Positions 12,155-24,317 of a stretch of DNA of 64,000 bases are shown in pieces. A program made the position numbers and the translations under genes. The DNA comes from Niebla homalea (lineage: Eukaryota; Ascomycota; Lecanoromycetes; Lecanorales; Ramalinaceae). The stretch's first letter is position 1. Each line of letters opens with the position of its first letter. Under the pieces are notes generated by a model. It was given only the letters and a program-made list of their open reading frames with translations. It had not been told where the DNA came from and searched no databases. The DNA lies in assembly GCA_019925105.1 (NCBI GenBank), contig JAHGAU010000005.1:930001-994000 (forward strand). The letters are read 5' to 3'.

Positions 12155-14683
12155 TCAATCCCGAATAGTTTTGATCCTTTTCAGGAGACTAGCTGGGAGC
12201 TCCTGGGATTGCACGAGGCCCAATTGGAGCACGTCACCCCAGAAAAGCAATGCTCTCTCCTGAGCATAACCCAAGTAGTCAAAATGCTCTTCATCACCTC
12301 CCTCTCCCTCCCCCTCCGCAGAGCTTTCGCCCCTTTCAGAACGGGTGTCTTGGTCGCCCTCAACCACCTCCGCAATGCCTGTTTGGAGAGAATCCAGTCG
12401 CCCATCCACCGGGGACTTACCTCTGTCCTTGCTTGTCGTTGGCTCACTTCTGAAGGTCCGGATTCCTTCTTCCATCCCAGGAACTTTTGCTTGCACTATG
12501 CCCCAAGCAACCCACTGGGCCGAATTGGCCACGCGCCAAAGGCGAGTCTCGTGATGCAACAATTGTATCTGCGCCTCCAGACCCTTTTCACGGTCTCGCT
12601 CCTCGTCTGCGTATTGAGATTGAGGCGCACGACTGTCAAGCAGAAACGCTGGACCCGAGTTAGACAGTGCTGTTATCGAGGTTGGTGGCGGCGTTGCTCT
12701 TGAACGCGACTGCACGGCAGGATTGTGCTGCACGTAGGCCCGGAGGAAGCGGCGTTGTTCCTCCATGGTCGGATAATTCCTCTCGTGCAGAATATACGGG
12801 GATGGGATCTGACGGTAATCGTAGCACCACTCCGTGAAGTGATTGGCGAATTCTAGCCCTGGTACGTTGGCCGAAGCGTACTCAAAATCGATGACCTGGA
12901 GCTGCTTGTGAGAGTTCTGAGGTAACAAGAGCGGCGATTCGCCACTTGGTTCCAAGCGCAACAAGTTCCCGTATTGAGTGTCGTTGTGAGCAAAGACGAG
13001 TCGCCTCTTTACCTGCTCTAAGCCACCGCACTGGTTGTCCAGCCAGCTGCGATATGCTTCCACAGAACGACGAAAGACCGGCCACTCAACGCCGCAAATG
13101 AAGCCCCTTGTCTTCCACCTGTTAGTCTTCAGTCCAGCCGGCGCACCACCCCCTGCCAAGATTTGGACATCGAGCCATGACACGATTTCTTCGCACCTTC
13201 CTTTCCACTTGTCCCAGTTGGACCACACGAACGCTCCTGCATCGCGCTCATCTTCAAGAAGCTCGATGCCGTCATGAAGCTCTCGCATCCGCTTCGCGAT
13301 CTGTTTGGACGTTTCCGGATCGCGAATGTCTTGCGCAGTCAGTGTGCGAGCCTCAAAGAACTCCTCAAATCTCCCATTCGAGAACGTTCCCAGAAGGGTT
13401 GGCCCTATCTGTCTTCGAGCCAATCGACGTAGAATCTGGAGCTCATTCTCGCGGTCAATGAGATGTTCTGCTTGAGGTCCATATATTCGAAGAAGCAGTT
13501 TGCTATTCTTTTGAGCGCGATACTTGCAAGGGAGAGGCTCATCCTGCTTACCGTGGAGACTTCTTGAACATCGGTTGCGTGTTGCTGTCGCTTGTTGAGA
13601 CAGATGTTTGATGCAGGACCTTGGGGGGTGACACGACATATACCGCATTGGTCAGAGCTCCACTTAGGCGGCTGACCTGGATTTCTGGAGCTTGCCGGAT
13701 GGCGACTCGCCTCCATCCGGCGATTTTCAAGGTGTGGGTCAATCGGACCACATCTGTCTTGAAGTCCGCCCATGCCTCGTTTTCGTCGACATTGCAGCCC
13801 TTGGAACTGGTGCGATCCATCTGCGGCCTGTCCTCACCGCCAAATGACCGACTGATCCGGGAGTTCTCCAGACTGACTTCCGCAGAGGGGACAAGCTCTT
13901 CATCCCTCGCGTCACTATCAGACGCAGCACTTGCAGATTTCTTCCTCGATAGAAGCTTAGAGCTCTTGCGAAGAGGCTTGTGCCGTGTCATTTGGGGCCA
14001 TGACTGATCTTCGGCAGTGAGCATGGGGCCTCGTTCATTGATATTCAGGGCCGAAGACAGAATCTGTTCCAATTCGTCAAGTGCAAATTCTGGATCGTAA
14101 ACGTCAACAAAATCACCTATGCTTTCTCTACCATCTTTGCTGTTCAACGACTCGGTCAAAGGTCTCGCATGATCAGCACCAGGATAGGCTTTCCTGTGGT
14201 CCTGTGTTCTTGCAGATCGACGGATTGCCCTCCTGGATTTCTCTCGTCGTAGCCAATCTGCAACCTGGGAGACGATGCGAACATTGTGATGATTTTGGTG
14301 TTCCTGGAAGCAAGGTTCTGCATGCCTGAGACGGCTTTGGGATGCAGCGGAAGTGGAAGCGGAAGGAGCGATCGATATATTCCCATTCACAGACGGATTT
14401 GAAGGCTTGGAGTGGGCGGAGCTTACAGCAGGCGGTGTGTAGCCTGAATGTCGATTGGCAATGCTGGTACGGTGGGATTTTGATGAAGTCGAATGATGGC
14501 TAGACGCGCATTTTCTAGGTGATTGCGGTGGGGTAATATCCGGAGATATGGTTTCTGGTTCTGCAATCAAGGCGGCTGGTCAAGTATCAGCGATTGACTG
14601 AGCGCGAAGGGCAAGTTTCTACGGGATGCCGCACGTGTAGAGGTAACGGGGTTGGTCTCCAGGTTCGCTTGACTGATTGACAT
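12155..14683 (-). CDS. Choline/ethanolamine kinase family protein
   Basis: This family phosphorylates choline (or ethanolamine), the first step of the CDP-choline (Kennedy) route to phosphatidylcholine. The gene model is complement(join(12155..13502, 13552..14560, 14623..14683)), 805 residues. The intron at 14561-14622 (GTAGAA, GCTGATAC branch, TTGCAG) supplies the ATG at 14683, because the long exon itself has no suitable start. The intron at 13503-13551 joins FKKSPR to KLLLRIYG. Residues 1-280 are a Ser/Thr-rich, low-complexity extension. Around 285-335 lies the fungal choline-kinase N-terminal segment (FKTDVVRL, SGALTNAVYVV). The kinase fold follows, with the Brenner motif FAHNDTQYGNLL near 528-538 and IDFEYA near 561-566, so the catalytic Asp and metal-binding Asp are present. 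A C-terminal tail contains an acidic Glu/Gly-rich run. The length fits long fungal members. Choline versus ethanolamine preference cannot be read from sequence. Confidence 0.93.
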
Positions 14684-15167
14684 TATAGGCAATGGAATGG
14701 GGAATGGGTGCATGGGTTATTAAGGAAACACTGAACTGTTGGCGGAATATGATCCAGACAGACCAAGATGCCTCATGACCTGCAGCGCTGAGGTGAGGTG
14801 GAGTTGGCAAGAGATAGAAAGGGTCAGGACGGGCTACACTGGGCAGGGAAGAGAAAAACATAAAAGATAGTTGATATCTATGACTCTGCAGGGTCCGTGG
14901 ACAGTGGGGCCCGGGCACGTGGCAGCGGCGCTATTGATACCTAGTTAAGCTAGTTACACGTATCGTGCATTGCTGAAGAATCTGTGCCTCTTCGTCTAGC
15001 GTATCTCATTCAATTATTCTTGTAGGCCGCAGGTGTCGAGCGAGAGACAACGGGGCCAGAGGCGAATGCGCAACAGAGGGTGTTCCAGGTCATGTTGCAG
15101 TGGGAGTGGAACGAGGATGCTTCAAATTCCTTGGTTATGAGCCCTTCAGCTACTGCAGATCTGCTGA
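14684..15167. other. Spacer between choline kinase and uS8 genes
   Basis: About 480 bp separate the choline kinase start (14683) from the uS8 stop (15168); both genes are on the minus strand. It should hold the choline kinase promoter and 5' leader and the uS8 3' end. I see no coding frame I trust and no clear TATA box. Confidence 0.6.
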
Positions 15168-15929
15168 CTAGTAAAAGAAGCTGTGGAAGGGCGGGTTAGC
15201 TCGGTTCAGGAAGCAATACGTGATGAGACCCACCCAATGATTTTGCCAGCCACATGCTTCCTTCGGGCCTCTTCATGGTCCATGATGCCCGCCGACGTTG
15301 TGAGGACAATGTAGCCAAATTGTCGCGATGGGAGCAACTTAACAATCCACTTCTCAAAGTCGGTTATGCGGACGTTGTAGCGGGGGGAGATGACGCCGGT
15401 CTTGTTGATGCTTTGGAAACAGTCAGCCACTTGCCATGCAATTGCAACGAATGCCCGTCTCTTCATACCGGCCATTAAGCTGTATTACGATCTTGCCGGC
15501 TCGGTGATCGTCCACCTCTTCGAATTCACCAATATAGCCTGTTTGCCCGCGCAGGTATTAGCATATTGCGGTCGAATAAACGTTGTCAGTCAAGCTGAAC
15601 ATCGGACAGCGTGTAAGATCCACCGCAGAGTTCGATCTATCGGGCATTTAAAGGGTAAAAGTCACGGAGCGCTGAGCTCAAGACAATTGCCTAGTTATCA
15701 GCCCGAAAGGAGAGCCCCAGAGGACCTTTCAGGCACCACTTCTGAAAGCGGTCGTCCTGGTCAAGAGTCGAAGAGATGAAGAGGGATTCAACGTACCATG
15801 CTTTTGCATGCAATGCAGGAACTTCACAATCACTTTGGAGCTTGGACGAATAAGCACCTGGCGTTTGCCAGCCTTTTCAGCATTGTTGATCGCGTTGAGC
15901 GCATCATTCAGAACGCTGGTTTTGACCAT
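15168..15929 (-). CDS. rps22: Small ribosomal subunit protein uS8 (Rps22/S15a)
   Basis: This is a protein of the cytosolic 40S ribosome that binds 18S rRNA. The model is complement(join(15168..15180, 15234..15410, 15469..15538, 15797..15929)), exactly 130 residues, the normal family length. Exon 1 reads [19 protein letters not shown] and continues through [13 protein letters not shown]; later exons give [27 protein letters not shown], and [23 protein letters not shown]. The last four-residue exon completes the terminal GFFY. The introns are 53, 58 and 258 bp. The 258-bp one (15539-15796), near the 5' end, is far longer than others in the window. All key conserved stretches are intact. Confidence 0.97.
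15539..15796 (-). other. Long first intron of uS8, possible snoRNA host
   Basis: The donor is GTACGT, the branch point GCTAATAC, and the acceptor GCAAACAG. At 258 bp it is four to five times longer than the gene's other introns. Ribosomal-protein introns often host snoRNAs, and the budding-yeast RPS22B intron carries snR44. I looked for C/D and H/ACA boxes by eye and found only weak candidates, including an ACA near the 3' part. Hosting is therefore a hypothesis. Confidence 0.55.
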
Positions 15930-16354
15930 GATCAGGGGTTGGCGAGATTCTTAGCTCTTTGGCGAGGGCTAAGGTATCTGCCAGAGGTGACGTCGCAGGT
16001 CAGCTGGAGTCCTTAGATGCGTGGGCACTCTGGATGTGGAAGATCTGTTTCCACGCCAGGGCCAACATTGCGTCGGCCATCTCACGTACCTCAATTTTAT
16101 GAAGTTCCACGCAGGATTCCACGAGAGGCACCGGCTTGTGGAAATTGGCTGTGTGTATTTGTGCGGGCAGACTTATCTAAGCTAGCGCTGAATACCCGTA
16201 GTAACAACTAAAGCGAGAGAGCTTATCGATATCCGACCGAGGCGACGCTCGTATACGTCATTGCTGGTCAATTAGAGTATGATAGACTGGACTCCAGAAT
16301 TAGCATCTATAGGCTACCTTTTTGGACTTCTGGCTTTATCATTCGGACAACGCT
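15930..16354. promoter_or_regulatory. Divergent promoter region between uS8 and the LysM gene
   Basis: A 425-bp head-to-head spacer lies between two start codons: uS8 at 15929 (minus) and the LysM gene at 16355 (plus). It must carry both promoters. I found no convincing TATA element and no frame worth calling. Coregulation is possible from geometry alone, but there is no direct evidence. Confidence 0.5.
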
Positions 16355-17277
16355 ATGGCCGACATGTTCTGCTCAACCTGTGCTACCAACCTAAGTGAAT
16401 CCAGAGGGCGCAATTCTGAGAAGCCCAGCGCAGATCCTCGGTTCTTGGATTGCTGCCGAAGATGTATTTGCGGCTCCTGTCTAGAAGTTCGCATGTCCAC
16501 TGGCGCTGCAGGAAACAGTACAGCGACTGATTCGCCAACAGGAAAGTCCGCGGCTGAGACGTTACTGTCCCTTCTGCCAGCTGACCACAGGTCCTTCCAT
16601 ATTGCCTCAGGGTCTCCGCGATCCTCCTAGTTATTCTCCAGCAACCGACGAGGCGAATGCACAGCCTCAGGCGGCACAATACGATGACCCACCTCCCTAT
16701 GATGCCTCGAACAAAAGTGATGTACCAAGTGAAAAGGCCAAGTCGCCAGCCGATGATGTCCTGCATTTCCTCGACCCGAATCAAGACACGCTGGCTTCGC
16801 TGGCCCTTCGCTATTGTGTTCCTCCAGCAGCACTACGACGTAAGAATGGACTGTATGCCGATCACCTACTAGCTGCACGCAAGACCATCTTGATCCCCGG
16901 AGAGTTTTACAAAGGGGGTGTCAGCCTCAGCCCGACCCCACTGGAGAGCGAAGAAGAAGAAATACGGAAGGCCAAGGTGAGAAGGTGGATGGTAGCCTGC
17001 AAGAACCCCCAGTGAGTTGAATGCGCTCGACATGCAAGGGCAAGTCAATCCGTTGTGGCACACAAGGAGCGCTGACTTGATCTTCTACATCGGCTTCATC
17101 AGATACAATGTTGCTCTCCTCTATTTGGATCAGAATGCCTACCATCTTGACGCAGCTGTGACGGCATACTTAGACGACGAGCGGTGGGAGAAAGCCAATC
17201 CCATTGGAGCGAGACGGAATGGCAAGACACCATGGAAGAGCAAAGGCAGCTTTGGCTTGACTTCGCAACTTCGATGA
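16355..17277 (+). CDS. Zinc-finger and LysM domain protein
   Basis: The model is join(16355..16486, 16542..17011, 17103..17277), 258 residues. The N-terminus carries a Cys-rich finger: C6-x2-C9, then LDCCRRCICGSC (33-42), then CPFC at 53-56. Splicing at 16487-16541 is what brings CPFC in frame. A Pro-rich linker follows, then a LysM-like module at about 115-165 (HFLDPNQDTLASLALRY to KTILIPGE). The C-terminal exon (YNVALLYLDQ to DDERWEK) resembles a small UBA-like helical unit. There is no signal peptide, so despite the LysM name it is probably intracellular rather than a chitin-binding effector. Related fungal genes are usually listed simply as LysM domain proteins. The third exon ends 107 bp before the AT-rich island. 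Confidence 0.85.
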
Positions 17278-17383
17278 CCTGAATGACGAGATCATGCACG
17301 ATCCAAGAATGAAGATGGAATTCGTTTGGTATGATAGCTGGGTAGCGAGCATCTTTTTAATCTGACCGAGGCGGACCTAAAGT

Positions 17384-17490
17384 TACCCCTATGTGCGCAA
17401 TTGTTGGCCCCCTCGGAATTTTTGCGCTCTAAAATAGGAACTTCACCAAATTTATTAGTAAAGCCCCTTAACACCTACGTATTACACTTA
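17384..17490 (+). repeat. Left terminal inverted repeat of the AT-rich island
   Basis: About 107 bp starting TACCCCTATGTGCGCAATTG. It matches 54952-55064 in inverted orientation with few differences; the outermost ~38 bp are identical. Similarity fades into the RIP-degraded interior. The outer end is flanked by TA on both sides of the island, which would fit a TA target as used by Tc1/mariner-type elements, but a dinucleotide is weak evidence. Confidence 0.8.
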
Positions 17491-17923
17491 AAGGTCCATA
17501 TTACTCTTAATCGGTCTATATATGGTTATTTTATATATTTTATAAATATAACAATTAATTTATTGAATTTATAATTATATAATAGCTCTTTAATTATTAA
17601 ATAACTTTAGATATTATATCGTTATTAACCTTACTTAAGGGCTTAAGATCGAAAATATTATTAAGGATAAATACGTTAATAAGCGGTTTATTAAGCGTAT
17701 TAAAGTAAATTTAAAAATATTTAAACTTTATTATATCTGCAAATTTATGAACCAGCATATAAGTACTCTAAGTGTAAGCGAGCAGGTTGAATAAGTTGAG
17801 CTTATGTCCCCTTTCACTTGGCCTTTAAGCGCTTACGAATATCCGGCTTGCTCGTAAGTTTCTTGGATTCTCGTGGGTTTTACGTTTTTTTTTTAACTTA
17901 ACGTTTTTTTAATTAAATTACCC

Positions 17924-18174
17924 CTGGAAAGGGGGAGAGCATGGAAGATATTAAACTTGCGGATAAATGTATAGAGAAATAGAAATATTAAAAAAGCTAA
18001 TTAAGGGTAAAATCGATTTAGATATACTTTAAAAAGGGAAAATATAACAGATTATTATAATAAGAAACCTATACCTTAACAACTTATATAGGGGCTGCGG
18101 CCCATTTTTAATTGCACGCCATTGCTACTTATTATTTTATCACTTTTACTTTTTCATCCCTTCCCATCCTTTCT
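17924..18174 (+). repeat. Direct repeat, copy 1
   Basis: It begins CTGGAAAGGGGGAGAG and recurs 696 bp downstream at 18620-18872, over about 250 bp, with differences that are mostly C/T or G/A as expected for RIP. It could be a pair of LTRs of a small element (the unit can be read as starting TG) or a tandem duplication. I could not find a 3' terminus or target duplication that decides. Confidence 0.65.
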
Positions 18175-18619
18175 ACCCCCTTTAATTACCCCCCTTAAGG
18201 ATAAATTATTAGCTACTAGGGTAACTTTTAGTTAAAAAACCCGAATCTATAATTAATTTTAAAAAACGTTGATTATTACGGCTTATAAGGGGGGTTACGG
18301 TTACACTTATTGTTAAGAAAGCTTAATAAAAAAATTTATAAAAAATAAAAACCGTTATTTTACCGTTTTAAACGTTTTTATTTTAAACTTTTTTTTACCC
18401 GCTTAAGACCGCTCGGAGCACTCGTGAGTTTTCTGGGATTCTCGTGAGCAATTTACAAGCGATTTAAGTGAATAAATTCCTTTTTTTTTGGCTATTCGAT
18501 CTAAGCAGGTCGCAGATTTGCTGATATATAAGCCTTAAAAGTCCTTTATAAAATAAAAGCTTAAATAACTCATTTACCCGGTTATAAAAAATAACCTTTA
18601 TAACTTCTTAAATAATAAG

Positions 18620-18872
18620 CTGGAAAGGGGGAGAGTATGGAAGACACCAAACTTGCGGATGGGTATATGGAGGAATGAAAACATTAAAAGGGTTAACTAA
18701 GGGTAGAATCGATTCGTATATACTTAAAAAAGGAAGGGTATAACGGATTATTATAGTAAGTAACCTATACCTTATTAACTTATATAAAGGCTGCGGTTTA
18801 TCTTTAATTGTATTTTATTACTATTTATTATTTTATTACTTTTATTTTTTCGTCTTTTTTCATCTTTTTTAA
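18620..18872 (+). repeat. Direct repeat, copy 2
   Basis: This is the partner of 17924-18174. Shared landmarks are the GGAAAGGGGGAGAG head, ACTTGCGGAT, and GGCTGCGG near the middle. This copy is less complete at the pyrimidine-rich end. Confidence 0.65.
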
Positions 18873-20013
18873 CGGTTTTAAAAAGGCTTTTATTTACTTA
18901 TATATATTAAGGAATTTAATTTAATTATATAATTTAATTATAAATAATTTATTATACCTTTTCCTTAATTAACGGTAACAAAAATAATAAAAATATTATA
19001 AAGAACCGATTTTTATTATTACTTTATTATATATATATAATAAAAACAATAAGCTATAGATTTATATATATTTATAGAATATTTTTAATTATTATTTTTT
19101 TATTAAATAAATATTAAAATCGAAAAAAATAAAAGTATTTAAATAACCCTTTTCCAGGCACCCTTATTTAAATATTCTTATTATTACCTTTAATTAATAC
19201 GGGGACCCTATTTATACGTATTGGTAAAGTATCATTAATATTTATTAATTAATTATCAGCTATTAAAAATTAAGAAGTAAAAAAAGATAATAGCTTTTTT
19301 AAAGTATTTTAATTATAAAAAAATAGTAATACCCCTTATATTAATAACGGGTTTAAACTTTAATTAAAAAATAATTATATATATTACCGGATATTCTAGA
19401 TTATCATTAAGGAAATTACAATTTACATATTAATATAAGCCGCTTTTTTAAAATAGAAAAAATTAAAGTAATTAAAGAAAAAAAATTAAAAAAAATTAAC
19501 CACTTTAAATAACGTAAAATTATTATTTAATAATTAACGACCATAATAACCAAAATATAAAACTCGTTAAGTTAATATAAATAATTAAACCCGACTGAAT
19601 TATAAGTTTTATTAAATTATCCCGAGTAATTAAATCGTAAATTTTATAAAATAATTTTAAGTAACCGATCTATTTATTATAAGTAAGATTTTTTAATTTA
19701 ATTCAGAATAGTATATATATTCCCTAAAAACATAAAGTTAATCTTAAAGATTATTTTATATTAAGTAAACGATCTTTTAAAACCTATAAGTAATATTAGG
19801 CACTTTAATATTAATAAATATATAAGACTCCTTAATAGTTATTGGAATAATTAAACCGAATTATATATCTTAAGGATAAGGATAACGAAAATAAAATTCC
19901 TTAATAAAACTTAAATAATTATATATATTTCTTAAAGAAATACTTTTTATTAAAACGTAAATTATTAAGTTAAAAATTATTTAAGTAATAATTAAGTTCT
20001 AAATTACTTACGG

Positions 20014-20743
20014 GGGGCGAGCGTGGCGTAATGGCATTTTTAAGTGCAGAAGATAAACTACAGAATAATTAAACATTTTAAGGGTAAGGGACGATTTCAT
20101 TAAGAGCCCTTAAACTTTATCCAGTAAGTTACGTAATTAATATAAATAAAACAGTGATAAATATCTAACGATTTATTAGTACCCGTAGTTAACCTTAAAT
20201 AAGCTTAATTACCACATAAGGCCGGTAAAAAAAAATTACGGGGATTTAATATTAAAAGGTTAAAGTTAAGATTAAATAAGGTTAATCTAAAAAGTTATAT
20301 AATAAAATAATTAAAGTAAAGTTTAAATATTAAAAAAAATAAAATTATATAATCGGGGTTATTTTCCTCCGATTAAACTTAATATTATTATTAAATCTTT
20401 ATTATGGATTATAATATTAAAAAGTAAAGGATTCTTAACGGAAATAATAAATTAAAAATTTAAAATAATTATTAATTTTAATTAAGTTAACGTAAAAACT
20501 TAATCGTAATATTAAGGTAAATAATTACGGGGGAGAGGTTTTTATTTAAATCGGATTAATATTTAGGGTAAGCTAAGGCTAAATTAGTTAATTATAGTTT
20601 CCTTTTCCCTTTTAAAATTAAAGCGATAAGTTTAAAATAAATATAAATATTAAAATAATTATAGCTTAGCCACCAGTATTATAGAACGCCGAAATTAGCT
20701 TAAAATAGCTAGACTCGTGTATAAACAAATTAATCAATTAATC
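20014..20743 (+). mobile_element. SINE-A copy 1 (tRNA-headed, LINE-like tail)
   Basis: A 730-bp element flanked by a 13-bp target duplication AAATTACTTACGG (20001-20013 and 20744-20756). The head, GGGGCGAGCGTGGCGTAATGG, carries a box A-like TGGCGTAATGG; a possible box B (GGGACGATTTC) lies ~60 bp on. The 3' end (AATTAGCTT, CTAGACT, then AATC-type repeats) resembles the 3' end of the LINEs in this window. This suggests mobilisation by LINE machinery. The length is long for a SINE. There is no coding capacity. Confidence 0.8.
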
Positions 20744-20756
20744 AAATTACTTACGG

Positions 20757-23700
20757 AGGTTTAAACCGGTTTTTAAAATTCTTAAGAAATAACCGTAAAT
20801 TATATAATATATTAACCGGACGTAATAAGCCTTTTACCTTAAACTATAAATTAAATAATTAAAAATTGAAAAACCAGAAAGCAGATTAAAAGAGTAAATA
20901 ATAAAAAAAGTAAATAATAAAACCGATCGAAAAAATTAACAGGAAAGAATAAAAATAAATATACTTATAATAATAATTATATTATATATATATTAAAAAT
21001 ATTGATAGTGATTTATAGCGGTTACCGACATAAGATTTATTTAATTTAACGGTACCCTTTTTAAGGCTTTCTTATATAAAAAATAAAAAAGATTAAGATA
21101 AATAATTAATATTTATTTTAATTTAAAAAAGAAATATAGACTTATAATAAAATATAATTCATATATACTTATATAATAACTTCAGAAACCAAAAGGACCC
21201 TTATTAACATTATATAATTACACATTAACTTAACCCTTTTTTGAAAAAAAAAGTAAAAAAAATAAAAATAAAATATAATTATTCGGAGTAACCGTAAACC
21301 TTTTTTTTAAAAATATTTTTATTAATATTAATAATATATTAACGATAATATATTACATTTTATATATATTTTAATACCCTTGAAATAAGAAAAGTAAAGT
21401 TAAATATTATTATATGAATTAAGGAATTAATTGCGGTATTATTACTTTTTTTTTCTTTTATTAAAAAGAATATATATTTTTTTACTTTATATTAAATAAA
21501 GGATAAAGAAGATTAAATTAAATTTATATAAATTATAGCGTTATCCCGTATTCATTAATAGTTATAAATATTATTAAGGAATACTTAATAATAAACCTAA
21601 TTAACCTTTTTTAAGGAATAATAAAATATTACTAAAAATCCCTTAATCCTTTAAATTTAAAGGGGAACTAATTAATATATATAAAGTAAAGGAAATACTT
21701 AAATAATTCTAAGTATCTTCCTTAATAATTATAATAAAGTTAAATATAAAAGAAGACTTTATAATATTATTAATAATTTTGATTTTTACTTTAAAATTAT
21801 CGGAAACTTTATAATAAAGAATTATAATATAATTTAAGATTAAAACTTTATTTTATAAATTAAGAAAATTAAATAAATAAAAAAATAAATTAAATAATAT
21901 ATAAAAATAAATTTATAACGTATAAAAAAAGATCGGAAGAGATATTTCCTTTAATTAATAAATAAATACGATAAATATAAAACTTTAAAAAAATATAACG
22001 TATTAAATAAAATAATTAAAAATTAAAGTTTTATTTATAAATAAAGCAATAAACGACGTTATAAAGGAAAATATAAAGAACTTTCAGAAATTATTAAGTT
22101 AAAAGCTCTTAAAATTAAATCCCGATAACTTTACGGAATAAATAATAAATAATATTAAAATATTATCATAAGGAATTAATTTTATTCTTAATTATTATAA
22201 ACGTACTCTTTATATTATATATAACTTAAACGGAAAGGATATTAAACCCGGAAAATTAAAAAATATAATAAATAAAATAATAAAATACGTATTGAAAGAT
22301 ATAATTAATTATTTTAAGAATAATTTAATAAATATAAAGTTCCGTAAACGTTTAATAAAAGATATATATAAAAAGCTTAATCTTTATAAAGTATGTTTTA
22401 AAATAAAATAGGTTACGAAAAAAAAAAAAAAATTAAAAAAAAAAAAAGGATAAAAAAGTAAATTTTAAAGCTTAAATATTTATAAATTAATTAAGTTATA
22501 TAAATAAAGACCTTTAAGAAGTTATATTAAGGGTAAATTTAATATACGTTAATTACGACGGGATTATATATATATTATAAGTAAAAAAAAACGTAATAAA
22601 TTAAATACCCTTAGAATTATATAAATAAAAGGTTTTAGGACGTTTTAATAATATAAATAACGCTTATATAATTACCGTAAATAATATTACCTTAATAATT
22701 TAAATATTAAAATAAACACTAAAATTTATCTTAATAAAATATTAATAATTAAGTGGAAAATATAAATTAGAAGCCGTAAAATTATTAATAGAGTTTATAT
22801 ATTAATTAAAATATTAAAGGAAATAATTAAATTACTTTTAAATTATTTAATTTAATTAAGTTTAAAAACCTTTATATTAATAGCTTTAAGTCGTTTAATA
22901 TAAAATTATACTTTATTTATTATAAATATTATAATATATTTTTAACGGAAAAATATATAAATTATAAATAAAAATATAATAAAAATAATATAAACTTTAA
23001 TAAAAAGAAATATATATAAAAGAAGGATTAAAACCGTAAAAACGGGCGTCGCGATATAAATTATTAATTATTATTATTATTTATAATTGTACCGCTTAAC
23101 GATTAATTAAACGTATTAATAAACGTAATAATTATCGGTTTAATTATATAAAGAAAAAAAAATCCTTAATAAGGTTAACAATAAAGAAATAGTTAACGGC
23201 TTTAATTACAAAACTATTATTATAAAGGAAGGATACCCTTTTAGTAAAAACGTTAATTATAAAATAAATATAATAATAAATATAACCGCGAAGTAACGAT
23301 AAGTTAAAGATAATAATTCAGAAAAAAAAGTTAAACTTATATAAATTAAAAAGTAAATAAAAAGGAAACCAAAAAGAAAAATGAAAACCGGGAAAAAGAA
23401 GGAATTTTAATAAATTATTAAGTTATTAAGGGAATAAGCTTTAAACGTTAAGCGGATCTTATTAATTAATAATGTTATATTTTTTACGATATATTTAATA
23501 TAATTTTTATTATATTTTAAAAAAAAAATAAGCTAACTTATAAAGAACGTATTAAACCTTAATTATATACGTCGTAAGAAGATTATAGTTATTAAGGAAA
23601 TTCTTAAAAATAATAAAGAAAAAATATAAAAGACGATTTAAAATAAATAATTTAAGATTAATAATATCGTAATTATAGGCCTAAAATAAGACCTTAAAAT

Positions 23701-23983
23701 TATACTTAATAAGAATAAATAAATATACTTTGTAAAAATAATAATTATTTATTAACCGGAATAAATAAATAAATTATTTAATATAAAAGTTAATTAAAGA
23801 TTATATATTATTATAATTAATTTAAATATAATAAGGGAATTACGGATAAAAGAAAAACCCTTAAAATTGCTCGGAATTAATTACTTAAATATATTAATAA
23901 TAAACGGGAACTATATATTACTTTACATATAAATTATATTTAATATTTAAATTATAAAAATAAATAAATTAATATAAACATTT
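20757..23983. repeat. RIP-degraded repeat DNA, unassigned
   Basis: About 3.2 kb of AT-rich sequence without a usable frame. On the plus strand, 21900-23900 is purine-rich in the way of degraded retroelement gag/pol DNA, but no diagnostic motif survived my reading. Confidence 0.5.
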
Positions 23984-23996
23984 ATAATATTAAAAG

Positions 23997-24304
23997 TAGC
24001 ATTGGACAGACCCGTAGGGTAACGGAAGAGCAATAGGTTTAGGGGTAACCCTTAAATGGATTCGGTCGTGGTATTATAAGTTTTCTTAAAAAAACGTATA
24101 AATAAATTCTTACTCTTTAAACGGCCGTAAATGCTCTTAACCCTTAAGATATAAATAAAGGCTGGGTAAATACCGGTTTTTATTCTTAACGTTATAAATA
24201 TCGGGTTTTTTATGATTATTAATAAGGCTAAATAGCCGAGTATTAAGGAACGCCGGAATTAATTTAACTAGATCCGTAGTATAAATCAATCAATCAATCA
24301 ATTA
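23997..24304 (+). mobile_element. Short element SINE-B copy 1 (LINE 3'-end derived)
   Basis: A 308-bp element from TAGCATTGGACAGACCC to an ATCA-repeat tail, flanked by the 13-bp duplication ATAATATTAAAAG (23984-23996 and 24305-24317). Its whole length is colinear with the last ~300 bp of the plus-strand LINE (39245-39544). It starts at nearly the same point as the copy at 25734, which argues for a defined short element rather than random 5' truncation. It retains more CpA/TpG than its surroundings. Confidence 0.8.
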
Positions 24305-24317
24305 ATAATATTAAAAG

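Larger units (their letters stand above)
17491..20000. repeat. RIP-degraded AT-rich DNA with a direct repeat
   Basis: There is no coding frame. It contains the ~250-bp direct repeat (17924 and 18620). A shorter related pair lies near 17840 and 18418 (both with GATTCTCGTG). The rest is extreme AT-rich sequence I cannot assign to a family. Confidence 0.7.

Noticed and set aside
12104..12703. A 199-codon plus-strand open frame.
   Set aside because: It lies antisense within the choline kinase exon; the kinase frame has conserved motifs, so this is a shadow.
20014..20100. A tRNA gene at the head of the SINE.
   Set aside because: Box A is good but no cloverleaf can be formed, and the sequence repeats with target duplications; it is a tRNA-derived head, not a tRNA gene.
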